A DNA stretch of 43,043 nucleotides from Pseudomonadota bacterium (GCA_005804885.1 SYOX01000040.1:1-43043); one strand, 5' to 3'; shown: positions 7,244 through 15,909, counted from the first letter of the stretch. A program made the numbers and translations. Notes: generated by a model from the letters alone, not told the origin.

Positions 7244-9763
7244 ATGAGGGGAGCGCTGTCGGGGGGCGTGGGCGCGCGGGGCGCGGCGTTGGCGTGGGTC
7301 GCGGCGGCATTGATGGGGGGCTGCGGCGATGGGGCGTCGGTGGACAACCGCGCGCCGATCTTCGTGGATCTGGCCGCGGAGGCGCAGGGCAGGGCAGGCG
7401 AGGTGCTGGCCTTTACGGTGACGGTGGAGGACCCGGATGGGGACCCGGTGTCGGTGAGGATGGAGAAGGCGCCGGCGGACGCGCGCTTCGTCTTCAGCAC
7501 CTTCGGGCGCTTCGTGTGGACGCCGGGCGCCAACGACGCCGACGGCGGCGGCGCGGAGCACGAGGTCCACTTCGCGGCCCTGGACTCCCAGGGGGCCCGG
7601 CAGAGCCACCGGATGATATTGAGGGTGTTCCCGAGCGAGGGCGTGGCGCGCTTTACGACGACGAACTCGCGGGTGCTGGATCTGTCGCGCAATGAGCGGC
7701 TGGTGGCGCAGGTGGCGGTGCAGGACGACGACGCGCTCCGGGTCGAGATGACTCTGGAGGACGCGCCGGAGGGCATGGCGCTGGTCCAGGAGGGCGACAA
7801 GGAGGCGCGGCTGGAGTGGTCGCCGAGCGCGGAGCAGGCGGACAAGAAGCTGATCTGGGGGGTGAGGGTGGTGGCGACCTCGGGGGCCGAGGTGGTGGCG
7901 CAGGATCTCACCATCACGCTGCTGCCCAAGAGCTGCGGCGAGGACGCCGCCGTGATCCAGCACACTCCCCTGGAGACGCAGCGGGGGGTGGAGGACTTCG
8001 TCGTGACCGCCTCGGTGGCCCACCCGACGGGCGAGCCGGTGACCCCGAGGCTCTTCTACCGCATCGGGGGCGATCCGGACGACTCGGGGGGCTTCGAGGG
8101 CGTGGCGATGCTGGAGGACGACGGCCTGTGGAGCGGGGTCATCCCCAACCCCGTCGTCAACGTCGGAGAGGTCATGGACGTCTTCTACTTCTTGACCGCG
8201 ACCCAGGACAGGCCGGGGGCGGGGGCGGGCTGCGCGGCGCGGTCGCCCGGGCAGGGCCGCCACAGCTTCGCGGTCTTCTCGCCCGGCGACACGACCTGCC
8301 GTCGCGACAGCGCCGAGCCCAACGACGATCCCGGCCAGGCCCCCGTCGTCACCGATCTGAGCTCGCCCGACGGCCTCTTTGAGCTCTACGGGATGTCGCT
8401 GTGCGAAGGGGACGTGGATCTCTTCGCCGTCGATCTGGAGGCGGGGCAGGGGGTGGACGTCGTCGTCTTCGATCCGGACGGGCAGGGCGGGGAGAGGCGG
8501 CTGCGGCTGCTGTCCTTCGACGGCCAGACGGTCCTGGCCGAGGACGCGGGCGATCTGCTCGTGACCGCGACGACCGAGCAGGCCCGGCGCGTCTTCGCCG
8601 AGTTCAGCGGCGATCCGGCCAACTATCAGATATTCTTCCTGATCTTCAGAGCGCCGGACCTGGGCTGCGCCGCCGATCCCTTTGAGCCGGATGACTCGCC
8701 CGAGCAGGCGGCCCCCCTGGGGGATGGGCTCCACGTCGGGTTGACGCTGTGCGATCAGGATCGGGACTATTACGCCATCGAGGTCCAGGAGGGAGAGCGG
8801 ATCGAGATCGACGCCCGCTTCGTGCACGCCGACGGCGATCTGGACATGTCGCTCAAGGGAGCCAACGGCCGCCCGCTGGCCGCGAGCCTGACCTCCACGG
8901 ACGACGAGCGGATCGTATGGCAGAACGACACGGGGCTGGCCGAGATCGTCAAGCTGGACGTGCGCCTCTTCCGGCCCGGCACCCAGGTCTACGATCTGGA
9001 GCTGACCCGTGAGTCGGTCGGGTCGCGAGACTGCGCGCCGGACGATTACGAGCCCAACGAGCGGGTCTCCGACGTGCTGGCGGTGTCCCACGAGGGCTTC
9101 GAGGCCGAGGAGGTCACGCTCTGCGGCGACGCCGACCTGTACCCCTTCGATCTGGTGGCGGGGCAGCGCCTGACGGCCTCGATCGCCTTCGATCCGATGA
9201 GCGACATCGACCTGGCCCTGATCACCTTCGACGAGGACACCCTCGAGGACTCGACCGGCCTGGGCGCCACCGAGTCCGTCGACCACACGGCCGAGAGCGA
9301 CGGGGTCGTCTTCGTGAAGGTCTACAGCGTCCGCGAGGTCCGCGCCTCCTACACGCTGGACGTCGCCCTGGGGCCAGCCTCGCCCTTCTGTCCGGACGAC
9401 GATCTGGAGCCGGACGGCGACTTTGAGATCGCGACGCCGCTCCAGGTCGGTGACGAGGCGCAGGCCGCGGGGCTGTGCCCGCTCGACGAGGACTGGTTCG
9501 TGGTCGTGGCCGAGCCCTTTGATCTCATCGACGTCCGGCTCCAGCCGGGCCCAGGGGCGCCGCGGCTGGACTTCGACGAGGTCGGGCTGGAGATCTACGA
9601 CGCCGACGGCACCTCGCTGCTGTCGACGGGGGTCGACTCGGGGGACACCGCCACCGACTTCTTCGAGGCCGGTGAGGAGGGGCAGCGCTTCTTCATCCGG
9701 GTCGTCAACCGGAGCGCGCAGAGCCGCTACGATTACCAGCTCGCGCTCTCGTTCTTCCTGTGA
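7244..9763 (+). CDS. Large lipoprotein with Ig-like and repeated PPC-like domains
   Basis: About 839 residues. A hydrophobic N-terminus ends LMGGC (C27), a slightly atypical lipobox (M at -3), giving a predicted cell-surface or periplasmic lipoprotein. Residues ~35-130 look like a cadherin/Ig-type domain (FTVTVEDPDGDPVSV), followed by a second such domain. The C-terminal half has at least four copies of a module of the form C..D..EPDD...A...L.......LC..D.DYY.IEV..GE....., the pre-peptidase C-terminal (PPC) pattern: near DSAEPNDDPGQA, DPFEPDDSPEQA, DDYEPNERVSD and DDLEPDGDFEIA. PPC domains accompany secreted proteases, but no catalytic domain is visible. ATG 7244 lies behind a G-rich stretch; a GTG at 7229 is possible. 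Function unknown, probably surface binding or structural. Confidence 0.85.
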   Translation: MRGALSGGVGARGAALAWVAAALMGGCGDGASVDNRAPIFVDLAAEAQGRAGEVLAFTVTVEDPDGDPVSVRMEKAPADARFVFSTFGRFVWTPGANDADGGGAEHEVHFAALDSQGARQSHRMILRVFPSEGVARFTTTNSRVLDLSRNERLVAQVAVQDDDALRVEMTLEDAPEGMALVQEGDKEARLEWSPSAEQADKKLIWGVRVVATSGAEVVAQDLTITLLPKSCGEDAAVIQHTPLETQRGVEDFVVTASVAHPTGEPVTPRLFYRIGGDPDDSGGFEGVAMLEDDGLWSGVIPNPVVNVGEVMDVFYFLTATQDRPGAGAGCAARSPGQGRHSFAVFSPGDTTCRRDSAEPNDDPGQAPVVTDLSSPDGLFELYGMSLCEGDVDLFAVDLEAGQGVDVVVFDPDGQGGERRLRLLSFDGQTVLAEDAGDLLVTATTEQARRVFAEFSGDPANYQIFFLIFRAPDLGCAADPFEPDDSPEQAAPLGDGLHVGLTLCDQDRDYYAIEVQEGERIEIDARFVHADGDLDMSLKGANGRPLAASLTSTDDERIVWQNDTGLAEIVKLDVRLFRPGTQVYDLELTRESVGSRDCAPDDYEPNERVSDVLAVSHEGFEAEEVTLCGDADLYPFDLVAGQRLTASIAFDPMSDIDLALITFDEDTLEDSTGLGATESVDHTAESDGVVFVKVYSVREVRASYTLDVALGPASPFCPDDDLEPDGDFEIATPLQVGDEAQAAGLCPLDEDWFVVVAEPFDLIDVRLQPGPGAPRLDFDEVGLEIYDADGTSLLSTGVDSGDTATDFFEAGEEGQRFFIRVVNRSAQSRYDYQLALSFFL

Positions 9764-9769
9764 GGGCGC

Positions 9770-9791
9770 CTCCCCGGCCTGGAACGGGGAG
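9770..9791 (+). terminator. Hairpin after the PPC lipoprotein gene
   Basis: CTCCCCG (9770-9776) and CGGGGAG (9785-9791) form a perfect 7-bp stem with an 8-base loop directly after the stop codon. There is no strong T tract. A second hairpin, GACTCGCC/GGCGAGTC (9817-9824 / 9842-9849), follows before the next gene. Terminator function is plausible only. Confidence 0.4.
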
Positions 9792-9911
9792 CCCGGATCG
9801 GTTCTATTGATGTGGAGACTCGCCTCGCCGGCGACAGGATCGGCGAGTCGCTTGAGGGGTTGAGGTCGGCGAGGTCGACGTGGAAGCCCGTGGTTGATCA
9901 AGGAGGAGCGG

Positions 9912-11468
9912 ATGACGCAGTGGTCAAGGCGAGAGTTCGTCAAGGCGGCGGGGATCGGGGGCGTGGCGCTGTTCGGCGGCCACGCGCTGCTGGCTTGCGG
10001 CCCGGAGGAGAGCGCGGCTGATCCCGCCGGCGCGGGCGGCGAGGACGTCGGCGCGCCCGACGCGGGCCTCGACGACATGGGGGCGCAGGACGCCACCCCG
10101 GAGCCCGACGCGGTGGAGCAGGCCGACGTCGTCGAGGAGCCCGACGGCGGCTTCTGGACGCAGGGCAACTACGCGCCGGTCGACGGCGATCTGGAGAGCT
10201 TTGAGCTGGAGGTCGAGGGCGCGATCCCGCCGGCCCTCCTGGGCGTCTACGTGCGCAATGGCCCCAACCCGATGCTCGGGGACTCGCCGCACTGGTTCTT
10301 CGGCGACGGGATGCTGCACGGGGTGCGGCTGGAGCGCGGGCGGGCGGCGTGGTATCGCGCGAAGTACGTCCAGACGGGGCTCCTGGGTCGGGCCGACGGC
10401 ATCGGCGGCGGCCCCCCGAGCATCCGGGACAACCACAGCAACACCAGCGTCGTGCACCACGGGGGTCGGCTCCTGAGCCTCAACGAGGTCGGCCTGCCCC
10501 ACGACATCGACCCGGCGGATCTGTCCACCAAGGGCGTCTTTGATTACGGCGGCGCGCTTCAGGGGCCGATGACGGCCCACCCGAAGCGGGACCCGGCCAC
10601 CGGGCGGCTGCACTTCTTCGGCTACAACTTCCGGCCGCCCTACCTCGTCTTCCACACCGCCGACGCGGCCGGAAACCTCGTGCGCTCGGTGCCCATCGAG
10701 GTGCCGGCCTCGACGATGATGCACGACTTCCAGATCACCGACGGCCACGCCATCTTCATGGATCTGCCGATCCTCTTTGATCTGCAGGCGGCCATCGCCG
10801 GCGGCTTCCCCTTCGCGTGGCGGCCCGACAACGGCGCCCGGATCGGGGTCATGCCGCTGGAGGGCGGCAACGCCGACGTGGTCTGGATCGAGGTCGAGCC
10901 CTGCTTCATCTTCCACACCCTGAACGCCTTCCGCGATCCGGACTCGGTCGGCAAAATCATCCTGACCGCCTCGCGCTACCCGACCATGTGGGCCGAGGGC
11001 CCCAACGACTTCAGCTCCGACGGTCGCCTCGCGCGCTACAGCCTCGATCTGGCGGCGGCGACGGCCTCGCTCGACTTCATCGACGACCGGCATATGGAGT
11101 TCCCCAGGATCGATCCTCGCCGGCAGGGGCTCTCCAACCGCTATGGCTATGGCCTGGGCTTCGCCCGGGAGCGGCAGGGCGCCACCGATCCGGCCGCCAT
11201 CAGGAAGTACGATCTGGGCGGCGGCCAGGTCCAGACCTTCGACTTCGCCCCTGGCCGCATCCCCGCCGAGGCCCTCTTCGTCCCGGACAGCCCAGGCGCC
11301 GGCGAGGACGAGGGCTGGCTGCTGTCCTTCGTCTACGACGGCGCCACCGACAGCTCGACCCTGGACATCTTCGACGCCACGGCCCTGGCCCGCGGCCCGG
11401 TCGCCCGGATCAAGCTTCCGAGGCGGGTCCCCTTTGGCTTCCACGGCACCTGGGTTCCGGACGCCTGA
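9912..11468 (+). CDS. Tat-exported lipoprotein of the carotenoid oxygenase (RPE65/CCD) family
   Basis: 518 residues from ATG 9912, which follows AGGAGG at 9901-9906. The N-terminus has the twin-arginine motif SRREFVK (R6, R7) and a lipobox ending LLAC (C29), so it is probably folded with its metal in the cytoplasm, exported by Tat and lipidated. An acidic Ala/Asp/Glu linker (30-80) precedes the catalytic seven-bladed propeller. The four family Fe(II)-ligand histidines are present: H223 (TAHPK), H271 (MMHDF), H335 (FIFHTLNAF) and H511 (FGFHGTW). Family members cleave C=C bonds of carotenoids, apocarotenoids, stilbenes or lignin-like compounds with O2. The substrate cannot be told. Export is unusual, since most bacterial members are cytoplasmic, and suggests an extracytoplasmic substrate. 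Confidence 0.93.
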   Translation: MTQWSRREFVKAAGIGGVALFGGHALLACGPEESAADPAGAGGEDVGAPDAGLDDMGAQDATPEPDAVEQADVVEEPDGGFWTQGNYAPVDGDLESFELEVEGAIPPALLGVYVRNGPNPMLGDSPHWFFGDGMLHGVRLERGRAAWYRAKYVQTGLLGRADGIGGGPPSIRDNHSNTSVVHHGGRLLSLNEVGLPHDIDPADLSTKGVFDYGGALQGPMTAHPKRDPATGRLHFFGYNFRPPYLVFHTADAAGNLVRSVPIEVPASTMMHDFQITDGHAIFMDLPILFDLQAAIAGGFPFAWRPDNGARIGVMPLEGGNADVVWIEVEPCFIFHTLNAFRDPDSVGKIILTASRYPTMWAEGPNDFSSDGRLARYSLDLAAATASLDFIDDRHMEFPRIDPRRQGLSNRYGYGLGFARERQGATDPAAIRKYDLGGGQVQTFDFAPGRIPAEALFVPDSPGAGEDEGWLLSFVYDGATDSSTLDIFDATALARGPVARIKLPRRVPFGFHGTWVPDA

Positions 11469-11470
11469 TG

Positions 11471-11545
11471 CGGAACCACGTTTGAACCACCATCATCTTG
11501 GGCATCCTTGTGGCCCAACACGGAAGTGGCTTGAGCGGGGTTCCG
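11471..11545. repeat. 75-bp hairpin repeat, copy 1
   Basis: It begins CGGAACCACG and ends CGGGGTTCCG. The inner TTGGGC/GCCCAA pair and flanking bases fold it into a long, nearly continuous hairpin. It starts 2 bp after the carotenoid oxygenase stop and could end that transcript. A second copy of the same length begins 172 bp downstream. Confidence 0.85.
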
Positions 11546-11642
11546 TATGATCCCTTCGAACTCCCTGGACAGCCCCCGTGGCCTGCTCGGGTCCTCAAGG
11601 CTTGGGGGCGCGCTGGCCGCTCTTGCTGCGCCTCCAGTCGCA

Positions 11643-11717
11643 CGGAACCACGTTTGAAGCACTTTCATCTTGGGCATCCTGGTGGCCCAGATTGTAAGTG
11701 GCTTGAGCGTGGTTCCG
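11643..11717. repeat. 75-bp hairpin repeat, copy 2
   Basis: Same length and most bases as copy 1. The terminal arms CGGAACCACG / CGTGGTTCCG are perfect complements. The next helix pairs GAAGC.ACTT with AAGT.GCTT, and the innermost pairs CTTGGGC with GCCCAGA around an ATCCTGGTG loop. The rest of the 11469-11849 gap shows no convincing gene. TGCCAGGCG TTTTTGCCAGG near 11820 is another weak repeat. Confidence 0.85.
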
Positions 11718-11849
11718 TATCAGCCCGACGCCTTTGCGCCCGAAGTGGCCTGGACTCCTGGCACGCCTCTGGCTTTGCCCCGCATGGCGAAGCCTCGGCG
11801 TCCGCGTCGGTCGGTCGCTGCCAGGCGTTTTTGCCAGGGGCTTCGCTTG

Positions 11850-11878
11850 TTGGATAAACAACAATCCGTCTGGATAAG
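11850..11878 (+). promoter_or_regulatory. Promoter-like pair upstream of BRCT-LRR gene
   Basis: TTGGAT (11850-11855) and GATAAG (11873-11878) are 17 bp apart, 20 bp before the start codon at 11899. This is a locally AT-rich patch in a GC-rich region. Moderate match only. Confidence 0.4.
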
Positions 11879-11898
11879 TCCTGGGTGGGAGGTGCACG

Positions 11899-13524
11899 AT
11901 GGCGAAGGAGCCGAAGGTCCTCTTGTGTGGCCACTTCAGCGGCATGACCCACGCCGAGGCGAGGTTGCGCCTCGCGCGGCGGGGGATCCGTGCGGCCTGG
12001 AGCTTCAGCGCCGCGCTGGACGCTGTGATCGTCGGCGACAGGCCCGGCGCGGTGGTGGAGCAGGCCAGGGCGGCCGGGATCGCGATCCTGGACCAGGAGA
12101 GCCTCGCCAGCCTCATGCGCGGCATGAAGCTCGAGAACGCCGCCGCCCGCTCGGTCATCAAGCCGGTCGCGCCCGAGCCGGTCAACGACGTCATGACGCG
12201 CTTGCGGGAGGCCGCCCACGCGGCCCCCTCGGCGCTGGCCTGGGAGCAGCTCTGCGCGGCCTTTGACGTCTGCCCGGAGGAGGGCGTCGAGGTGGCCGTG
12301 GACTACGCCTCCGACGCGCTCGCTCGATGGCCCTTGCGCGATGAGGGGTGGTCGAACAGGCCAGTCAGCCCCCTCCATCCGACCGATCTTGAGGTCCTCG
12401 GCATGGCGCCTCAGCGCTGGATCAAGACCATGAGCCTCGGCTTGAGCGCGACCTTCTTCGACCTCATCCGGGGCATGGTCCTCAACGCAAGCCCCTACGA
12501 TACGAACACCATGGCACCCTCCCGGATCCTCAAGGTGCTCGAAAGCCCCTCGCTCAAGAGGCTCGCGTACCTGAAGATCGGCGGTGAAACCCTCGACGTG
12601 GCCTTCTTCAAGAAGATCCAGAGCGCAGGCGTGGGCGCTCAACTCCAGCACCTCCACCTCAATCGGATCACTCTGTCCCCGACCTTCAACAGAGCCCTTG
12701 TCGGCGAGCTGTGGCCTCGCCTCGATCACCTGACCCTGGAGGGCCTCTACGGCACCAGGGTTGATCCCGTCGCCAGCCTGCGCCCCCTCATCGAGCGCGT
12801 CACCGCGCTGGATCTGGTCGCCGTGCACCTGCCCGACCTCGCCGGCCTGTCGAGCATGCTGCGGCTCAAGCGCCTTCGCCTCGTCCACAACAACATCACC
12901 CGAGGCCATGTCGCGACCTTGGCCGGCGGGGCCTTCGAAAACCTTGAGCGCTTGACGCTCAACCTGAGCCAGATCGGGCACATCGGGGCCTCGGCGCTCT
13001 TCGCAAGCGAGGGCCTCAAGGGCCTCAAGCGGCTGGACTTGAGCTACTGCGGCTTCAGCCACCGGGCGCTGCCCACGCTCGCCAGCGCCGAGCACCTCTC
13101 GGGCCTGGAGTGGCTTGTCCTGGAGAACAACAGGTTCAACGACCGGGCCGCCATGATCCTGGCCGCCGCGCCGACCCTCGGGTCCCTGACCCACCTGAGC
13201 CTCGCCCGCAACCAGCTCGGCGCCGACGCCGCCGCGCACCTCACGGCCTCCTCACGCCTCGGCGCGCTCAAGGCCCTCAACCTCGCCGGCAACGCCCTCG
13301 GGGACAGCCTCGCCGGCGGGCTGGCCCGCCGCCCTGGGCTCTCGGGCCTGGAGGAGCTGGACTTGAGCGGCACTGGCCTGACCGAGCGCGGGCTCGCGCT
13401 GCTGGCCGAGGCCCGCTGCGCGCCCCACCTGCGCCGCCTGCGCGTCGCCGACAACGGCCTTCCCCCAGAGGCCGTCGCGGCTCTGAAGGACGCCCTCCCT
13501 CCCGGTTGCGCGATCGACGCCTGA
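11899..13524 (+). CDS. BRCT-like domain fused to leucine-rich repeats
   Basis: 541 residues, ATG behind GGGAGGTG. Residues 1-75 (KVLLCGHFSGMTHAEARLRL, then AVIVGDRPG, ARAAGIAILDQESL) have the sequence shape of a BRCT domain as in DNA ligase: a G-hydrophobic start, a buried helix, VVGD.pG, and a final helix with ILdE.. . The middle (~90-185) resembles the repeat-companion segments of delta-proteobacterial LRR proteins (MAPQRWIKTMSL). Residues ~200-541 are ribonuclease-inhibitor-like LRRs (LERLTLNLSQIG, LKRLDLSYCGF, LTHLSLARNQLG, LKALNLAGNALG, LEELDLSGTGLT). No signal peptide, so cytoplasmic. Probably a protein-interaction scaffold; no reaction is evident. The gene stands alone and is followed directly by a family A array. 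Confidence 0.85.
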   Translation: MAKEPKVLLCGHFSGMTHAEARLRLARRGIRAAWSFSAALDAVIVGDRPGAVVEQARAAGIAILDQESLASLMRGMKLENAAARSVIKPVAPEPVNDVMTRLREAAHAAPSALAWEQLCAAFDVCPEEGVEVAVDYASDALARWPLRDEGWSNRPVSPLHPTDLEVLGMAPQRWIKTMSLGLSATFFDLIRGMVLNASPYDTNTMAPSRILKVLESPSLKRLAYLKIGGETLDVAFFKKIQSAGVGAQLQHLHLNRITLSPTFNRALVGELWPRLDHLTLEGLYGTRVDPVASLRPLIERVTALDLVAVHLPDLAGLSSMLRLKRLRLVHNNITRGHVATLAGGAFENLERLTLNLSQIGHIGASALFASEGLKGLKRLDLSYCGFSHRALPTLASAEHLSGLEWLVLENNRFNDRAAMILAAAPTLGSLTHLSLARNQLGADAAAHLTASSRLGALKALNLAGNALGDSLAGGLARRPGLSGLEELDLSGTGLTERGLALLAEARCAPHLRRLRVADNGLPPEAVAALKDALPPGCAIDA

Positions 13525-13545
13525 GCCCCCTCCAAACCCACCACA

Positions 13546-13734
13546 GATCGGCGAGTCGACTTCGTTGACGGGCACAAGACCCCGTCGGGAACAATCGAGA
13601 TCAACGAGTCGCCTTCGATGACGGACAAGGGGGATCAACGAGTCGACTTCGATGACGGGCACGTCGAGATCAACGAGTCGACTTCGATGACGGGCACGTC
13701 GAGATCGTCGAGTCGACTTCGTTGGGTGAGCTCT
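13546..13734. repeat. Family A copy 2, left array
   Basis: Units beginning GAGTCG start at 13553, 13606, 13640, 13675 and 13710. The later spacings are 34-35 bp. The first interval is 53 bp because of an 18-bp insertion containing AAGACCCCGTCGGGAACAA. The reverse complement of that insertion is in the right array near 14217-14240, so the two sides mirror each other in detail. The array begins ~25 bp after the BRCT-LRR stop codon. Confidence 0.9.
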
Positions 13735-14008
13735 GCACGTTGACGGTCCACCCGGGCTCGCGCCCGGGCCTTGGGTTTTGTCCCGGGTCGCCCCGCCATA
13801 CGGCGGGGCTGGCGACGGGCCGTCAGCGTGTGGAGGGCGTGTCACCCGTGTTGATCTCACAAGAGATGTTCAGGGGCTCGGAAGCAGACATCAAGCGGCC
13901 TTGAGAGGGTCTGTCGCTTGAAGGTTGACGCCCCCTGGCCAGCCCCGCAGGGGCGTCCCAGGACAAAATGTAGGCCCGGGCGCAAGCCCGGGTGGAACGC
14001 CAACGTGC
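13735..14008. repeat. Family A copy 2, central inverted repeat and core
   Basis: GCACGTTGACGG on the left is matched by CGCCAACGTGC on the right. The nested hairpins are CCCGGGCTCGCGCCCGGG (13751-13768) and CCCCGCCATACGGCGGGG, with right-hand partners GCCCGGGCGCAAGCCCGGG and AGCCCCGCAGGGGC. The core holds GGAAGCAGACATC (13880-13892), CCTTGAGAGGGTCTGTC (to 13915) and TGAAGGTTGAC. These blocks are shared with copy 1 (inverted) and, for the last two, with copy 3. No gene seen. Confidence 0.88.
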
Positions 14009-14370
14009 GGATCGCATCAACGAAGCCGACTCCCCGATCTCGACGTGTCCGTCATCGAAGTCGACTCGACGATCTCGAAGTGTCCGTCATCGAAGTCGAC
14101 TCGTTGATCCCCCTTGTCCGTCATCGAAGGCGACTCGACGATCTCGAAGTGTCCGTCATCTCTGCTGATTCGCCAATCTCTCCGTGCCCGTCAACGAAGT
14201 CGACTCCCCGATCTCGATTGTTCCCGACGGGGTCTTGTGCCCATCAACGAAGCCGACTCGCCGATCCCCCGTGCCCGAACCGCGAGCGTCCCTCCCCCTT
14301 GCGCAGCGAGGGGGAGGACAGGAGGGGGAGTTCCCCGACGTGTCCATCAACGAAGGCGACTCCACGACAT
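14009..14370. repeat. Family A copy 2, right array and hairpin cap
   Basis: About seven units of the form CGAAGTCGACTCGACGATC in reverse orientation relative to the left array, ending with the cap CCGAACCGCGAGCG (spelled CCGAACCGCGAGCGTCCC) and the hairpin CCCCCTTGCGCAGCGAGGGGG with its trailing GGAGGACAGGAGGGGGAG (about 14275-14330). One more diverged unit follows (CATCAACGAAGGCGACTCC). The next promoter begins 5 bp later. Confidence 0.88.
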
Positions 14371-14374
14371 GGGC

Positions 14375-14403
14375 TCGATATCCTTGAGCGCCGAGATTAG
14401 AAT
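14375..14403 (+). promoter_or_regulatory. Promoter-like pair upstream of SUKH gene
   Basis: TCGATA (14375-14380) and TAGAAT (14398-14403) are 17 bp apart. The leader to the TTG start at 14545 would be ~135 nt. It contains GACCGC...GCGGTC (about 14450-14472), which can form a hairpin; whether this is regulatory is unknown. Confidence 0.45.
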
Positions 14404-14544
14404 GCGCCACTTCACCCCGACGCTCGCGCAACCTGACGGGGAAGGTGGCGACCGCCCCGCCCGCCCTCGCGGTCACCTCGCCAGCCCATAAAGCGGACAG
14501 ATTACGAGGGGATACGTGATCCGATACCCCTCCAGGGAGTCACC

Positions 14545-15780
14545 TTGACACAGCAACCTCTCTCATTGGCCCAGCGACTCCTCGCCCGCATCGGTGAGCT
14601 GTCCGAGCGCAGCGATGTGATCGTCCATCAACACAGCCACTCCTGGAGCAACCGGGTCGGGAAGTGGGCAGGGAAGCTCCCGGCCGACATGCTGGCCTTC
14701 TACCAGGAGCTCAACGGGCTGGTGTTCCGGTACGCGTTCGCAGATGAGCCGGATGCGTGGCACGGGTTGGAGTTCCTGGCGCTGGACGAGGGCGGGAAGA
14801 AGACGATCGACACCTGGCGTCGGGTCTACCGGCTGCCGCATCAGGCGGTGAAGCGCTACCCCTCCTTCTTCTTCCAGGAGGGCTCGCTGAGCCCGAGCGA
14901 GCCCGCGCTCTTCTTCTTCGGCGATGACAGCGGGTGGGGCATCATCATGTCGGGCAATGGCGAGGATGTTCGCTTCCACCACTGGGACAACGACGGCTTC
15001 TTGAGGCCGCTGGGGACGTCCTTCACGGCGCTGGTGGAGCGGCTGATCGCGCGGGGGTTCGCGCACACCTGGGCCTACTCGGACACGCACCCGGACACGG
15101 ACGCGGTGGTGGCGCGGCTGGCGACACCGGCGCCGCTGAGGGCGACCTTTGAGATCGCGGTGGAGGCCCGCGAGGAGCTGACCGCAGATCAGGAGCGGCG
15201 CAAGAAGCTGGAGGCGCTGGACCAGGCGTCGCGGGACAAGCTGCTGCGGGCGCTGGGGCTGGGCAAGGGGCTGGCGACCCGGGGCGCCGAGGAGAAGCTG
15301 GAGGCGCTGGCGGCGGCCTGCGCGACGACCGAGGGGATGGACGACAAGAGCGGCAAAGCGGCGATGGCCGCGATGGGCCTCCGCAACAGGAGCCTGGAGG
15401 ACTTCCGGGCGTGGTGGTGGACCGACGGCAAGCCGCGTGTGCGGGTTCAGGTGAAGATCCAGGCGCTGGAGGAGCACCCGCCGACCCAGCGGGAGGAGGG
15501 CACCCTCGTGCGGGCGCTCCACGCGATCCCCGATCTTCGGGTGACCGCGGGCTTTCCGGGCGCGCCCGAGGTGCTGCGCTACATGCTCCCGCTCAGGCGC
15601 ATCAAGATGCACTGGACCCCCTTCGAGGCGAGCAAGTCCATCGAGGGTTGGACCAACGCCAGGAAGCCCTCGGCCACCTATGAGCTGGTGTTGAGTCCGG
15701 CGCAGGCCCAGGGCCTGGAGTCAGGGAAGACCTTCACCTCGACGGGTCTGGCGAGCGTCGAGACGAAGATCGACAAGTGA
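14545..15780 (+). CDS. SUKH (SMI1/KNR4-like) domain protein
   Basis: 411 residues from a TTG start with CAGGGAG just upstream; no ATG fits the N-terminus. Residues ~35-185 have the SUKH pattern: KLPADMLAFYQELNGL, the family's LP..l..fy...NG core, then GLEFLALDE, and ALFFFGDDSGWGIIM, the strand pair before the final helix. Residues ~195-290 form a charged helical region with many Lys/Glu, and the C-terminal ~120 residues are not recognised (KIQALEEHPPTQ, RRIKMHWTPFEASKS). SUKH proteins are often immunity proteins for secreted toxins, but they also occur in other roles, and no toxin gene is next to it. Cytoplasmic, no signal peptide. Confidence 0.78.
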   Translation: MTQQPLSLAQRLLARIGELSERSDVIVHQHSHSWSNRVGKWAGKLPADMLAFYQELNGLVFRYAFADEPDAWHGLEFLALDEGGKKTIDTWRRVYRLPHQAVKRYPSFFFQEGSLSPSEPALFFFGDDSGWGIIMSGNGEDVRFHHWDNDGFLRPLGTSFTALVERLIARGFAHTWAYSDTHPDTDAVVARLATPAPLRATFEIAVEAREELTADQERRKKLEALDQASRDKLLRALGLGKGLATRGAEEKLEALAAACATTEGMDDKSGKAAMAAMGLRNRSLEDFRAWWWTDGKPRVRVQVKIQALEEHPPTQREEGTLVRALHAIPDLRVTAGFPGAPEVLRYMLPLRRIKMHWTPFEASKSIEGWTNARKPSATYELVLSPAQAQGLESGKTFTSTGLASVETKIDK

Positions 15781-15788
15781 AGGGGGGT

Positions 15789-15809
15789 CCGGGGGCGGCT
15801 CGCCCCCGG
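15789..15809. terminator. Strong hairpin between convergent genes
   Basis: CCGGGGGCG (15789-15797), loop GCT, CGCCCCCGG (15801-15809): a perfect 9-bp GC stem 8 bp after the SUKH stop codon and before the 3' end of the convergent gene at 15910. No T tract, so intrinsic termination is uncertain. It could serve both directions. Confidence 0.45.
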
Positions 15810-15909
15810 CCGCCGGAGGCACCCTGCGGCGGCGGTCGGCGTCGAGCAAGAAGAGCGCGATGGTGGATGTCGCGATCCTCGGCGTCCGCTCCCGACCCTG
15901 AGCCGGAGG

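Noticed and set aside
6737..10168. 1143-codon open frame antisense to the PPC lipoprotein
   Set aside because: It is the complement of a gene with lipobox and clear domains, and has the Arg/Gly/Leu-rich composition typical of antisense frames in high-GC DNA.
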